NCBI GenBank assembly: GCA_003550325.1
Contig: QKWP01000053.1
Span: 149,298 to 213,297, forward strand
Reading direction: 5' to 3'
DNA: 64,000 bases
Source of the DNA: Gigaspora rosea
Lineage: Eukaryota > Glomeromycota > Glomeromycetes > Diversisporales > Gigasporaceae
Part shown: piece by piece, positions 54,221-64,000 of the stretch
Numbering within the stretch: position 1 is the first letter of the stretch
Layout of the letters: every line of letters starts with the position of its first letter
The notes under the pieces: generated by a model
Databases searched by the model: none
What the model saw: the letters and a program-made list of their open reading frames with translations, nothing else
What the model was told of the DNA's origin: nothing
Position numbers and translations under genes: made by a program

Positions 54221-56206
54221 ACAAGATATAATAATGGGCTACAATATAGTAAAATTCAAATTAGTAGTTCTTGAAATTTGCTTGAAAACTATAAATAATT
54301 TTTGTAAAAAAATTACTTAAAGTTCTTAAACAATTTTTCAAAAACTATTGATCCATATTGCATAAAATTTTAGTATATTGTAGCCTCATAGCATATCTAG
54401 TTACAGTAAAAGTATTAACTAATTTGGATTAGTAGTTGCTAAGAAAATTACAGCTAGTTATAAATATAAATTTAAATATTATAGTAAAATATATAAAAAA
54501 TTAAAAAAGATATAAATTTATAGATTATATAATTTAGTGCGTGTGCACTATAATGCACCCACCTAATAAGCTAATCAGATTGAAGGATCTTTGTAATGTA
54601 AAAATAAAAAAATAGCTATATTTTAAAAAATTGCTTGTAGTTTATATTTTTTGTTTATGAAACCACTCTTTATACTTTAACAAAAAAATTCCTTGCAAAA
54701 ATTTACTATAAAACTCCTTTTCCACCCATACATTATTCTCACTTTACCCTAACCCTAACTAACAAAAATATAAGAAACAAACAAAATAAGCTAAGGATTT
54801 TAATAATTCACCTTCAATTAGTACATTTATACCTTGTGCATGATTTGAAGGTGTGCAGATAATCCATCATTCCACACAATCAGCACTATATATTACCATC
54901 TAGGCTGGGAGGGCAATACATGCAAGTGGTCAAGCGTAGAGATCATAGTCACATTTTTATAAATAGCAAATAAGATAAGGATGAAACTTAAGATTATTAG
55001 GATAGTTACATATTCATTACGAAAGGGCCTATAGAGAGACAATTTATTAAAGAAACAATGATAAGAATTCTCTTTATTATGAGAAGAGTTAAAGGGCATA
55101 CAAATTCTTCTCTAACATCGGGGAACTAGCATTTATATACAAGTGGTGAATTGTTGAAAGACATCGGATGATCTACAATCTATCAGAGGAAATCATCCTT
55201 TCATGAGACTAACTATATCCTGAATGTGGATCCATTGGACTTAGAGCTAATTTAGGAAATTTCAAAGCCAGATACGTTGTATTAGATGCGGAACACCCAA
55301 TAACGGATTTATTTTTATAACAAATAAATCACATGAGTTTGTTTGAGTCTATTTGGCGTATAACACCTGTTATACAACCTTTGATTACTATCAAAAAGAA
55401 AAATAATATAAAATACATTCAAATTTAGTAATCTTAAATGTTTAATAACTTTTATAGCATTTAAAAAATTTACTACTTTATTTACAGAAGATGATGTGGA
55501 GCATGTAAGAGAAAAAATAAAAAATAAATGTAATTTAAAGAAAGATGCTATATACTGTATTGCCAACTGATAATAAATAATAATAATGTATACTTTAATA
55601 AATATGGGTAATTTAATAAATATTGGTAATTTGGAATTTTGCTTATGCCCACTTTATCTAACCCTTTTTGGAAAGTTCCTCTACTATTATTGTCGATAAA
55701 ATGATAAGATTAGTAGGTTATAGCGTACAAAATGCTATACAGTATATGTGATAAAGAAATGAATGTCTGTGCGTAATGTCATATAATAGTTCTTGAGAGA
55801 ATGCTATAGACTATCTTTCTATTGATAGTGCCATATAGTTTCATCATACTATCGTCGTTTTTAACCTATAAATACAAGATTTTTTATGCTAAATTACGAG
55901 AATGTGCAGTCGATTGAGTTAAAATTTTTTTTATCCTTTAAATAGAATATATTTTTAAAGAAAATAATTCATTTAAAGTTTAATAATAAAAAACAATAAA
56001 GACAACAAAATATATTTTGAAATAAATTTAAAAAAAAAAACAAGTCAAAAAAAAAAAGGAACAAAACAAAACAAAATAAACCTTAATATTTAAACTGAAT
56101 ACTGTAATAATTTTATGAATGTAATTTTTTCATGAGAATTGCACGAAAGCCGCCATTTAAATATTTAGAACTATAGTATAATATTCATAAACAATGATAA
56201 TAAATA
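54221..56206. other. Intergenic; one MITE end at 54536
   Basis: 54536-54600 (GTGCGTGTGCACTATAATGC ACCC) is a left end of the GGTGTAATG family. Its core continues to about 54770 with CTTTACCCTAACCCTAACTA; no right end was found. 54880-55320 is less AT-rich but has no sustained frame. 55600-56160 is unremarkable. Confidence 0.5.
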
Positions 56207-56413
56207 TCAGGTATCACGGTCACGGCCACCGGATGTACCAAAATCAGAGTTATTATCCGAAGATGAAGATTCATCATCGCGACTACTAGAATTGCTAGTA
56301 TTATCGTTTGAAGAACTATTATCGCGACCACCAGACGTGTCCAATTTATCAGAAGAATTATCTGAATCATCACGGCCATCGCGACCGCCCGAAGTGTCTA
56401 AATTATCAGCCAT
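56207..56413 (-). CDS. Small acidic disordered protein with TSGGRD repeats
   Basis: Encodes 68 residues starting MADNLDTSGGRD and ending RDRDT, TGA. Composition is almost only D, S, N, G, R and T: no hydrophobic core, no signal peptide. The motif (D/G)TSGGRD occurs three times, at about residues 6-12, 25-31 and 59-65, separated by Ser/Asn/Asp-rich linkers. What makes it a credible gene is a clean 72-bp intron in its 5' leader (56494 to 56423, GTATGT ... ACATTTAG) ending nine bases before the ATG, plus a TATATATAG about 120 bases further upstream. I do not recognise a family. Small disordered hydrophilic proteins are often stress or chaperone-like factors or RNA-binding low-complexity proteins (RGG-like), but nothing here decides it. 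Confidence 0.6.
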   Translation of the reverse strand: MADNLDTSGGRDGRDDSDNSSDKLDTSGGRDNSSSNDNTSNSSSRDDESSSSDNNSDFGTSGGRDRDT

Positions 56414-56422
56414 CCTTATAAT

Positions 56423-56494
56423 CTAAATGTACAAAAATCAAGTAAATGTCGATTTATTAATGTAAACTATATATAAATTTATATAAAAACATAC
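56423..56494 (-). other. Intron in the 5' leader of the TSGGRD gene
   Basis: On the minus strand the sequence reads AAG then GTATGTTTTTATAT at the donor and TTTTTGTACATTTAG at the acceptor, with TTTACTTGA as a possible branch site 20 bases before the end. Size and signals match the introns in the BTB and kinase genes. Confidence 0.6.
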
Positions 56495-56615
56495 CTTAAA
56501 AAATAAAAATAAAGAAAAAAATTATGATGCGATAACAAATTTTAGGTCTTTTAAATTTTAAATCAAACTTGAAATTTTAGATGAATTTAAATGTTTAGCC
56601 CTGAAAGAGAACTCT

Positions 56616-56624
56616 ATATATAAA
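56616..56624 (-). promoter_or_regulatory. Possible TATA box of the TSGGRD gene
   Basis: TATATATAG on the minus strand, about 120 bases before the leader intron. AT-rich context makes chance occurrence possible. Confidence 0.3.
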
Positions 56625-57657
56625 CAAATAATTTCTATTCTATTGAAGTTTTTGTTTATATTACGCATATGAAACATGACTCAAGCCTATTACATTTTCG
56701 TATAACACTATCATTACAGATAGCATTTTTGGAATTAAAGTTTCATGCAGGATCGCCGCTCTTTTCGAAACACAGAAATATTGCACAACTAGTATGAGAA
56801 AATCTATGTAGATGTACAATGCAGGCAATCTAAAAAGAATCGCTTAATATAGAATAAAGGTCAACTCATACCTTGGATCTAAGCTAAATGCGTCATTCTC
56901 AATAGCAAAGATGGTAAGTGCATATTTTGACCATTTTAAGTGCATTATGCACGTCAAGCGCATGATTAGAAACTACACGGTAAAATTACATCATCGTAAA
57001 ATAATAAAACTAAAGTTATTACAAACTCTGATTTGCGGATACATCATTATAACGGAATAATTTTCTAAAACAATTAAAATTTTATTATTATATTACACAA
57101 CATTATAACGGATAATAGATATATTGGACGAAATCTTCAGCCCGAAGGGCCCGTTATAACGAGAATAGAGTGTATTGGTGGTCACGATTAATTTATCGCG
57201 ACAATACATTGATTATGAGTTGCACTTTAATTATTTCATGTGCATGCGTACGGCACTCATCTTTATTTAGTACATTGTATAATTGCTGTACTTGGTGCGT
57301 TATTTTTACTCAAAGAGATCACTTTATTAAAGATTAATCATTTAATTTATATTCAATAGGTGATGCTAGATTATGCATTATATTAATTCGTACGTACATA
57401 TTTAATATTATGATCTTTATTAAAAATGCTGCTTATCATGATAATCAATCAGAAATATTGGTTTTATTAATACTAGCGGGATATAATTCAGTATATTAAA
57501 AAAATTTTTTGTGAATCCCTTGAGTCCCATGATTACAATATGCCGTTGGATATTGCATACAATACTGTATCCAAAAATAATACTTTTCATGATTAAGATC
57601 TAGAATTGTCTACCAGCTCGTTTCTTGGATAAGACCCGGAGTATAACTATATTAATA
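56625..57657. other. Intergenic; pogo-like tip at 57145
   Basis: 57140-57177 read inverted gives TACACTCTATTCTCGTTATA ACGGGCC, a typical pogo/Tigger-type tip. ATTATAACGGA words at 57048 and 57110 may belong to it. No gene. Confidence 0.45.
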
Positions 57658-57979
57658 TACAGTATTTTCGCATAATAACACCCTCCTCACGATAATTTAG
57701 ATATATGCGCGTTATTAAGAGTACGCGCGTGGGCGCTATTTTGAGCAAAGATAAAAATTTCCGAAACTTGTTTGCCACGTCAAATCATTTGTTGAGACTG
57801 GAGATGCTGTCGAAACCCCAGTTCACAATAATGGTGAAATTATTTCACAGCATCGTTAGTTGAAACTCTATTGTGGGGTTGCATGACATTTCGGGACGCA
57901 TTGGAGTTATTCTGAAGTCTTGTATGCTATTTTTAGGACACAACGTTCCCATGCACGTTATTTCATGAAAATATGGTGT
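57658..57979. mobile_element. ~320-bp MITE, CAGTATTTTCG tips
   Basis: Left ACAGTATTTTCGCATAATAA C; the right end inverted ACACCATATTTTCATGAAAT AACG. Inner ATGCGCGTTATT and GCGCGTGGGCGCTATTTTGA words correspond to those at 4396-4517. No coding capacity. Confidence 0.65.
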
Positions 57980-59494
57980 CCCCAAACTAGTACCCGATTC
58001 TTCACACAGTACCCACGAATACTATTGAATAAGACTCTGGTACCGTATGCAGTGGCTAACGGTAGGTAAACATTTAATTCGTTATATTATGCGAAACTCG
58101 TTTCATGAGAATTTTAAAATTTTTATTATTCGCATACTTACCTTTTAAAATTTTTTTTACTAGTACATATTCGTGAGTCCAGGAGTTGGAAATAAAATTT
58201 TAAAAACAATATGAGCAATACCCGAGTACATTGAAACTTTGGCGGATTTTTATTTGTATTGTGTTTTAAGTGAAAATATTTGAAAGTTTATTTGTTCTTC
58301 GAGAACATTAATTTAAAACATATATTATAAAAATTTTTAATGTTCCTGATATAAAAATTCTTAAACGTATAAACAATTGGAGACTTATAATTTTATCCGA
58401 TTTATTTGGCTATATAAAGTAATAATCAATGAAAAGAAATATGATTAAAATGAAACTAATCCAAAATAAAATCATAGTTTCAATAGTTTATTATTAGATC
58501 AATTTATTTCTTGGCGCCTCTGAATTCTTGGTTGTATATACGATATGTACAGTTATTTTTTTTTTATCAAATATAGCGGTACGAGTCATACTGATGGCAA
58601 CAACTGTGCCAGAATCACGGGTGAGAATTAACCAAAAAACCTCCTAAGGACGCACGTGAAGATAAAGAAGGGACCTTCCGGTGAAATTTCGTTCGAAATC
58701 TAAGACATTTTTCAGAAACATGATACGGTGAAAGGATAATTCCGGTGAAATAATTATTGTAACACATGTAAATTCTAAATTTAGAGTGCTTAATAAAAGT
58801 TAGAAGGCCTTATTAGGCTAAAAAGTTGTTAAATAAATTATATGACATAAGTCGTCATGCGGCGAACATGCTAGAAAGAAAAAAAAAAAATTTAAATGAC
58901 GGTTTGATAACCAGGAAAAGTTCCCGTTCGGCCCATCATTAAAAAAGCGTAGTAATTTTTATTATCTTTATTATGTTGCATAAAAATGTTTAGCGTATCG
59001 AATGCATAGTCCTAACAGATTTATATTATAAATTCATATGCAGTACAAAAAAAAATAAAGAAGCGTCATATGCATGCATGTATAGCTGTATGGTGTAAGA
59101 AGTTTAAATATTCCGTAATTATTCCGTATATGGATTATGCTTAAACTACATAATAAATATTTCCTAATTAATAAAGTAAAAAACCTCATATATTTTTACA
59201 TAGAAAAACAATATGTCAAGAGAAATATTAAATTATAATTTCACTTAGAAAAAAATATGCAAAGAAAAAATTAAATTATAATTTTAAAATGACAAATTTA
59301 GCTTATTCAATGAGTTATAATCTTTTTGGTGTATCTTTCTTTGTGAAATGGTTGAGAATCTCTGCACTATACGCCCGACGTGCGAAAAAATTTTGACGAG
59401 AAATGGCAAATTATTAGACATGAAGTCTTTATCATAAAAAAAAACACACAGGTGATAAGAAGCAGCATAATGTAATCGTGCATTGATAAAAAGT
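57980..59494. other. Intergenic region upstream of the kinase gene
   Basis: No gene recognised; ordinary AT-rich DNA with a few mid-GC patches (58600-58740: GACCTTCCGGTGAAATTTCG, AATTCCGGTGAAATAATT). Confidence 0.45.
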
Positions 59495-59502
59495 TATAAA
59501 AG
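59495..59502 (+). promoter_or_regulatory. TATA box of the kinase-TPR gene
   Basis: TATAAAAG, 119 bases before the ATG at 59621: a perfect core TATA in the expected range. Confidence 0.55.
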
Positions 59503-59620
59503 AACTCTTTATCAAAGAAGCAGAATTATTTTTTTCATTAAATCAAAATCAAAATTTGAAGATTTATAAATTTATCATAAAACTGATTTTAACGTTCAAT
59601 TAACTTATTAATTATCAAAT

Positions 59621-62600
59621 ATGGATGATATTTTTATTCTTCATGAAGAGATTAATTGGACAGGAAAAAAACTTGGTAAAGGATCGGCGGGTGAAGTTGA
59701 ACTTGGAGAATACAAAGGAAAAAAAGTGGCTGGTATATTCCCTTATTTTATTTTATTTTTTTCTTATTGATTACGTTCAATAAAAAGGAGATAAACTTAT
59801 TTCACATAATTCATGATTATATTTTTACAGTCAAACAATTTATTAATGAAGATATTAAGGATATCATCGAAGAATTCAGAAAACATAAAAATCTTCGTTC
59901 TGAATATATAATTGAGTTCTGTGGTATAGTAAAGTCCCCAAATGACAGGACATATTTGGTCACAAAATTTGCTGAAAAGGGAAGCTTACGCGATTACCTT
60001 GAAAAAAATGAGCATGATTGGAATATAAAAGCGAAAATGGCTGTCGATATCGCGAATGGTTTGATAGAATGTCATAAAAATGGTATCGTACACTCGGACC
60101 TTAAAGCTGATAATATTCTCGTGGATAAACATTTGATATTAAAGATTGCTGACTTTGGCTTAAGCACTACAAAAGAGGCGTTAAGTCTTGGAGACCAAGC
60201 TGGAGGTAAGTAAATGACTTTATAATTTAAAAATTTTAAAGATAACAATGTCAAATAGTAAATTATTTAAATTTCATTAGGAGCTCTTAAATGAAGGGCG
60301 CCTGAGCGTTTAGCTTATTATCCCAAACAATGTGAAAAGTACAAAGATGATCCAAGATTTTCAAAAATATTTAATGAAACAATGGCAAAACATTATAAAG
60401 ATCGACCGCAACTTTCAGGTATATATTTAAATCATTACATTTGTGTTACATCACATTGGTTAAATTTATTGTCAGTTGTTAAATTTCAATATCTAAGAAT
60501 CATTTAAAGACAATAGTTTATTAATTCATTATTTCAAAAAATTATTTTATTTACACAGACGTTTATAGTTATGGCTTAGTTGTGTGGGAAATCGCAACAA
60601 ACGGCATGATGTATGTTTATTTGAACATTAAATTTCAATATTTTGAATATAATTTTTGTTATTTTCATATGATAAATAGGTTATATCCAAACATAAATCT
60701 TGAATCTCTCTTGAATGCCAAAGTACGTGATGATACTAATGATTTAGATGAGATTCTTGACCGAAAAGATTGCCCAGGTATATTAAAGCACGTGATCAAG
60801 AAATGTTGCGAATTTAATCCATGTCAGCGTATGAGCTTTGAAGAAGTTGTTATTGAACTACAAAATAAATTCAGAAATATAGTATGGAATGATTGTGGAA
60901 GATCCCATTTCCTTGAGGGTAAACTTCAACAATCGCTTGAAGCATATACGAAATCATTAGATATTGAACCTAAAGATGCAATGGCATTTATGGGACGTGG
61001 TGCAACTTATTGCAACTTAAGAAAATATAAAGAAGCTCTTGATGATTATAATAAATCAATATATTATAAGGAGAAAAATCCATTCGCATTGAAAGGACGC
61101 GGTGCAACTTATCTCTTAATGAAAAGATATAAAGAAGCTCTTAAAGATCTTGATGAGTCATTAAAACTTGATGAAAATGATGATTATGCGTTAGGAAGGC
61201 GTGGTGCAACTTATTGTATGATGAAAGAATATCAAAAATCACTTGACGATTTAAATAAGGCACTAGAACCTGAACCTCGTGATGCATATGCATTAGGACA
61301 ACGTGGAACTACTTATTGTATGTTGGGCAGATATGATGAATCAATTGCTGATCTTAACAAATCATTAGAAATTGAACATTATAATGCAGATACTTTAGGA
61401 TGACGTGGTACAACTTACCGTATGATGAATAAATATGGAGAATCACTTACCGATTTAAATAAATCATTAGAAATTGAACCAAGCAATTCTGATACATTAC
61501 TTTCACGTGGTAAAACTTATTTTGCCATGGAAAGATTTAACGAATCTCTCGATGATATAAACAAATCATTACAAATTGAACCCGATAATGTAGATGCATT
61601 GGCATTACGTGGTGAAATTCATCGACGTATGAAAGAATACGAAAAATCTCTTTCAGATATAAAAAAATCTTTAGAAATTAACCCAGACAACGTAATCGCA
61701 TTAGAATACCGCGGAAAAGCATATTATGATACGGAGAAGTATCATGAATCGCTTGATGATTTAAATCATATATTAAGAATTGAACCAAAAAACGTGAATA
61801 TATTAAAATTACGCGGTGAAGTTTATTATAAATTGCAAAAATATCAAGATTCTTTTGAAGATTTAAAGCAAGTATTAGAACTCGAATCTAATAATGCAGA
61901 TGCATTAAGATTACGTGGAAAAATCTATTTTGATTTGAACAAACTTGATGATTCTATTCATGATCTAAGCAGGTCATTAATAGCCGAACCTAAGAATGTA
62001 GATTCATTAAAACACCGTGGAGAAGTTTATTGTAAAATGAGAAAATATGATGAATCACTTGCAGATTTTAATCAATTGTTGGAAATCGACCCAAAAAATA
62101 TGGATGCGTTAAAAAAACGAGCAAAAGTTTATCTATTAATGAAAAAGTATAGAGAATCACTTTTAGACTTAGATTATTCATTATCAGCCGAACCAAACGA
62201 TGTAATGTTATTAGTACTACGTGGTGAAATTTATCGTGAAATGGATAAACTTAATGAATCGCTTAATGATCTGAACAAAGCATTAGAAATCATGCCAAAT
62301 AATGCAAATGCATTGGGACAACGTGGAGTAACCTATCGAATCATGAAAAATAATGAAGAATCTATGAAGGATTTAAATGCATCTTTAAGAATTGAAAAAG
62401 ATAATGCATTTTTATTAAAACAACGCGGAATAACTTTTAAAACCATGGGTAGATATGATGAAGCATTAACGGATTTAACTAGCGCCAAAGATATTGAGCA
62501 AGATGACGCAGAGTTATTATATCAATATGGAGACACTTGCCATCTAATGCAAAAAGATGGTGAAGCACTTAGATATTTAAACCAATCAATAAAAATTGAT

Positions 62601-62984
62601 CCAAATGTCGCGGATGCATTGGAATTACGTGGAATGATTTTTTACAATTTAGAAAGATATGATGAAGCGCTTACGGATCTAACTGAATCATTAAAGATTA
62701 ATCCTAAAAATGCAAACACGTTACGATATCGTGGTGCAACTTACCGCAAGTTAAGAAATTATGAAGAGTCACTTGCAGATTTAAATAAATCATTAGAAAT
62801 CGAACCAAATAATCTAATAGCGATAGAATGTCGTAGTAAAACTCTTAAAAACATGAGAAGTTTTACGGAAGCAGCAAGGGATTTAACTAGTACATTAATT
62901 CATAGCCCAACTAAATCAATAAATTACGGGCTATCAGCCTTAAAGGGTATCAAAAAACGAACCACCGATAACGGAAAACCTTAA
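59621..62984 (+). pseudogene. Protein kinase with 19 TPR units; frame interrupted by two TGA codons
   Basis: Five exons: 59621-59732, 59831-60205, 60281-60418, 60559-60610, 60680-62984 (994 codons). The kinase part has the glycine loop GKGSAGEV (19-26), VAVK (Lys39), HSDLKADN (catalytic Asp127), DFG (145-147), RAPE (168-171) and DVYSYGLVVWEIATNG, which forms only after splicing. Catalytic residues are intact. About residues 297-970 are TPR repeats of 34 residues (LxxRGxTYxxMxxYxESLxDLNKSLEIEPxN), presumably a protein-binding superhelix. Two codons are TGA: 60292-60294 (residue 167, where relatives have Trp before RAPE) and 61401-61403 (residue 467, first position of a TPR helix, likely once CGA). 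Everything else is open and selected-looking, so it is a very young pseudogene, an assembly error, or read-through. Kinase-TPR fusions are typical signalling scaffolds in Rhizophagus. Confidence 0.88.
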
Positions 62985-63585
62985 TTTGCAAATTAAAAAG
63001 TCAAATTAAGTAATTGACCTTTTCATTCTTAACAATCAAAATGGAAATTTAGAAGAATAAGCTTAGTCTCAAAATGTATCTTTTTTTTCTTATCTTTTGT
63101 TTTACATTGATCTATATACATCGTTTTTTCATAGATAAATGGGGATTTAGGTTTAAAATGTAACACGTAAAACTTTTATAATTTATGTAGTTTGATTCAC
63201 TGTTTTACATTTATTGTTACGGATAATAAGATTAACTATAAAGTTCTATATATATTTGGTGCCAGTGATTGGACTCGCTATTTAAATAGCTTAAATAACT
63301 CGAATGCACCCAAAAAATGTGTATAAGGTTGGGTTCGGATTATAGTCCAGATGATAGTCCGTAAAATAAGTCTACGATTTTTTTTTTTAGTTACGGTATT
63401 TTTTTTTTTTTTTTACATATATTTATTCATTTTTAGTTTTAGATTTTTATTTTTTTTTTATGTTGATTTTTCAATTAAATAAAAATGATTTCAATATTTA
63501 ACACAATACAAATAAATTTAAATTTCAATATTCTAGTTCTTAATCAATTGTTTTGTTTCTGTGACGTTCTTCGAAAAATAATATA
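62985..63585. other. 3' region of the kinase gene, with a T-rich tract
   Basis: No gene. 63378-63475 is T-rich low complexity. Confidence 0.5.
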
Positions 63586-63733
63586 TAGTCAACTCTTTAT
63601 AACAATCTATTGATTTTGATAATAGAAAAAAGTTCGATATACGATATTTACTAAAGAAACCATACCTTTTTTATACCAATTCGTTATAACCAGAGTTCAT
63701 TATAGAGATGTTCGTTATAAGGAGAGTTGACTG
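63586..63733. mobile_element. 148-bp pogo-like MITE, TA target duplication
   Basis: Tips TAGTCAACTCTTTATAACAA and, inverted, CAGTCAACTCTCCTTATAAC; TA on both sides (63584-63585, 63734-63735). TTCGTTATAACCAGAG and TTCGTTATAAGGAGAG repeat inside the right end. Non-coding. Confidence 0.85.
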
Positions 63734-63924
63734 TATTCTTTTCATTGTTGATCGGTTCTTACGTCCTCAACTAACGATACGTTGAAAAAACTTTACAGTG
63801 GATATTATACCCTTATTTAGATTTTCGTTGTTATGTAGTTATTAAGTAAATTCCTAATTATTATGAACTATAAAATTATTAAAAAAATTAAAATGCCAAC
63901 CTAATTTAATATTTCTTTAAGTGG

Positions 63925-64000
63925 CTGAACCAAACATGGCGTCGAAACGAAACCTACCCGAAACTAGTTTCGGAAGGGTCCTAATCCGAAACTAGTTTCG
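63925..64000. repeat. CGAAACTAGTTTCG word array, cut by the window edge
   Basis: GGCGTCGAAACGAAACCTAC, then CCGAAACTAGTTTCGG twice within 40 bases. The word is a perfect palindrome. It has the look of the hAT-type terminal arrays seen elsewhere; the other end lies outside the window. Confidence 0.6.

Noticed and set aside
59767-60213. Kinase start at 59767
   Set aside because: That ATG lies in intron 1; the glycine loop exon at 59621 with a GT-AG intron gives VAVK exactly.
60292-61403. TGA read as Trp by a variant genetic code
   Set aside because: The secreted-protein gene and the TSGGRD gene end in TGA, and Trp is TGG in the BTB and F-box genes; the second TGA is not at a Trp position.
1-64000. 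LTR retroelements, Polintons, viral genes, rRNA and standard tRNA genes
   Set aside because: No long direct terminal repeats with retroviral domains, no capsid-like or viral frames, and no rRNA or convincing cloverleaf tRNA were seen; a covariance-model scan would be needed to exclude degenerate tRNAs.

Overview
The window looks like nuclear DNA of an arbuscular mycorrhizal fungus of the Rhizophagus type (Glomeromycotina). The base composition is very AT-rich. Genes are sparse and carry short GT-AG introns. The gene types are those this group has expanded: F-box/leucine-rich proteins, BTB-TLDc proteins, protein kinases joined to TPR arrays, and small secreted cysteine-rich proteins. The species call is inference; no marker gene is present. 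Stops in the intact genes are TAA and TGA and tryptophan is TGG, so the standard code applies.

Only about five host genes can be supported in 64 kb: an F-box protein (10.6-12.2 kb, +), a small secreted protein with eight cysteines (30.3-30.6 kb, +), a two-exon BTB-BACK-TLDc protein (44.2-45.7 kb, +), a tiny acidic disordered protein with TSGGRD repeats and an intron in its 5' leader (56.2-56.5 kb, -), and a five-exon kinase with 19 TPR units (59.6-63.0 kb, +). The kinase frame is interrupted by two TGA codons.

The rest is mostly mobile DNA and its debris. The left edge holds a LINE fossil on the minus strand (1-2.4 kb). Low-complexity and tandem-repeat DNA fills 2.4-6.5 kb. From 6.7 to 63.7 kb there are many non-coding elements with terminal inverted repeats (TIRs). 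Several have clean target duplications: 8-bp (hAT-like: 29593-29837, 31466-31667, 32985-34820, 35545-36213, 37994-39408), TA (pogo/Tc1-like and CAGCTG hairpins), TTA/TAA (PIF/Harbinger-like: 46861-47083, 52427-52831), about 9-bp (MULE-like) and CGG. A 25-bp satellite at 16.2 kb is split by a 5.27-kb TIR element and then by a 1.95-kb retroposon with a poly(A) tail, a 14-bp target duplication and a tRNA-like head.

The most unusual structures are the self-folding ones: a 327-bp-period array of alternating hairpins (38357-39150), palindromes made of palindromes (16433-17183 and 27690-28737), and elements whose ends are dense arrays of one short, often palindromic word. Many MITE-like elements also carry degenerate telomere-like CCCTAA/TTAGGG runs in their middles. 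Bases 49525-50316 are an assembly gap.

The genes do not form an operon or pathway. The F-box and BTB proteins are each typical of ubiquitin-ligase substrate adaptors, the kinase-TPR protein of signalling scaffolds, and the secreted protein of host-facing effectors; these roles come from family knowledge, not from this sequence.
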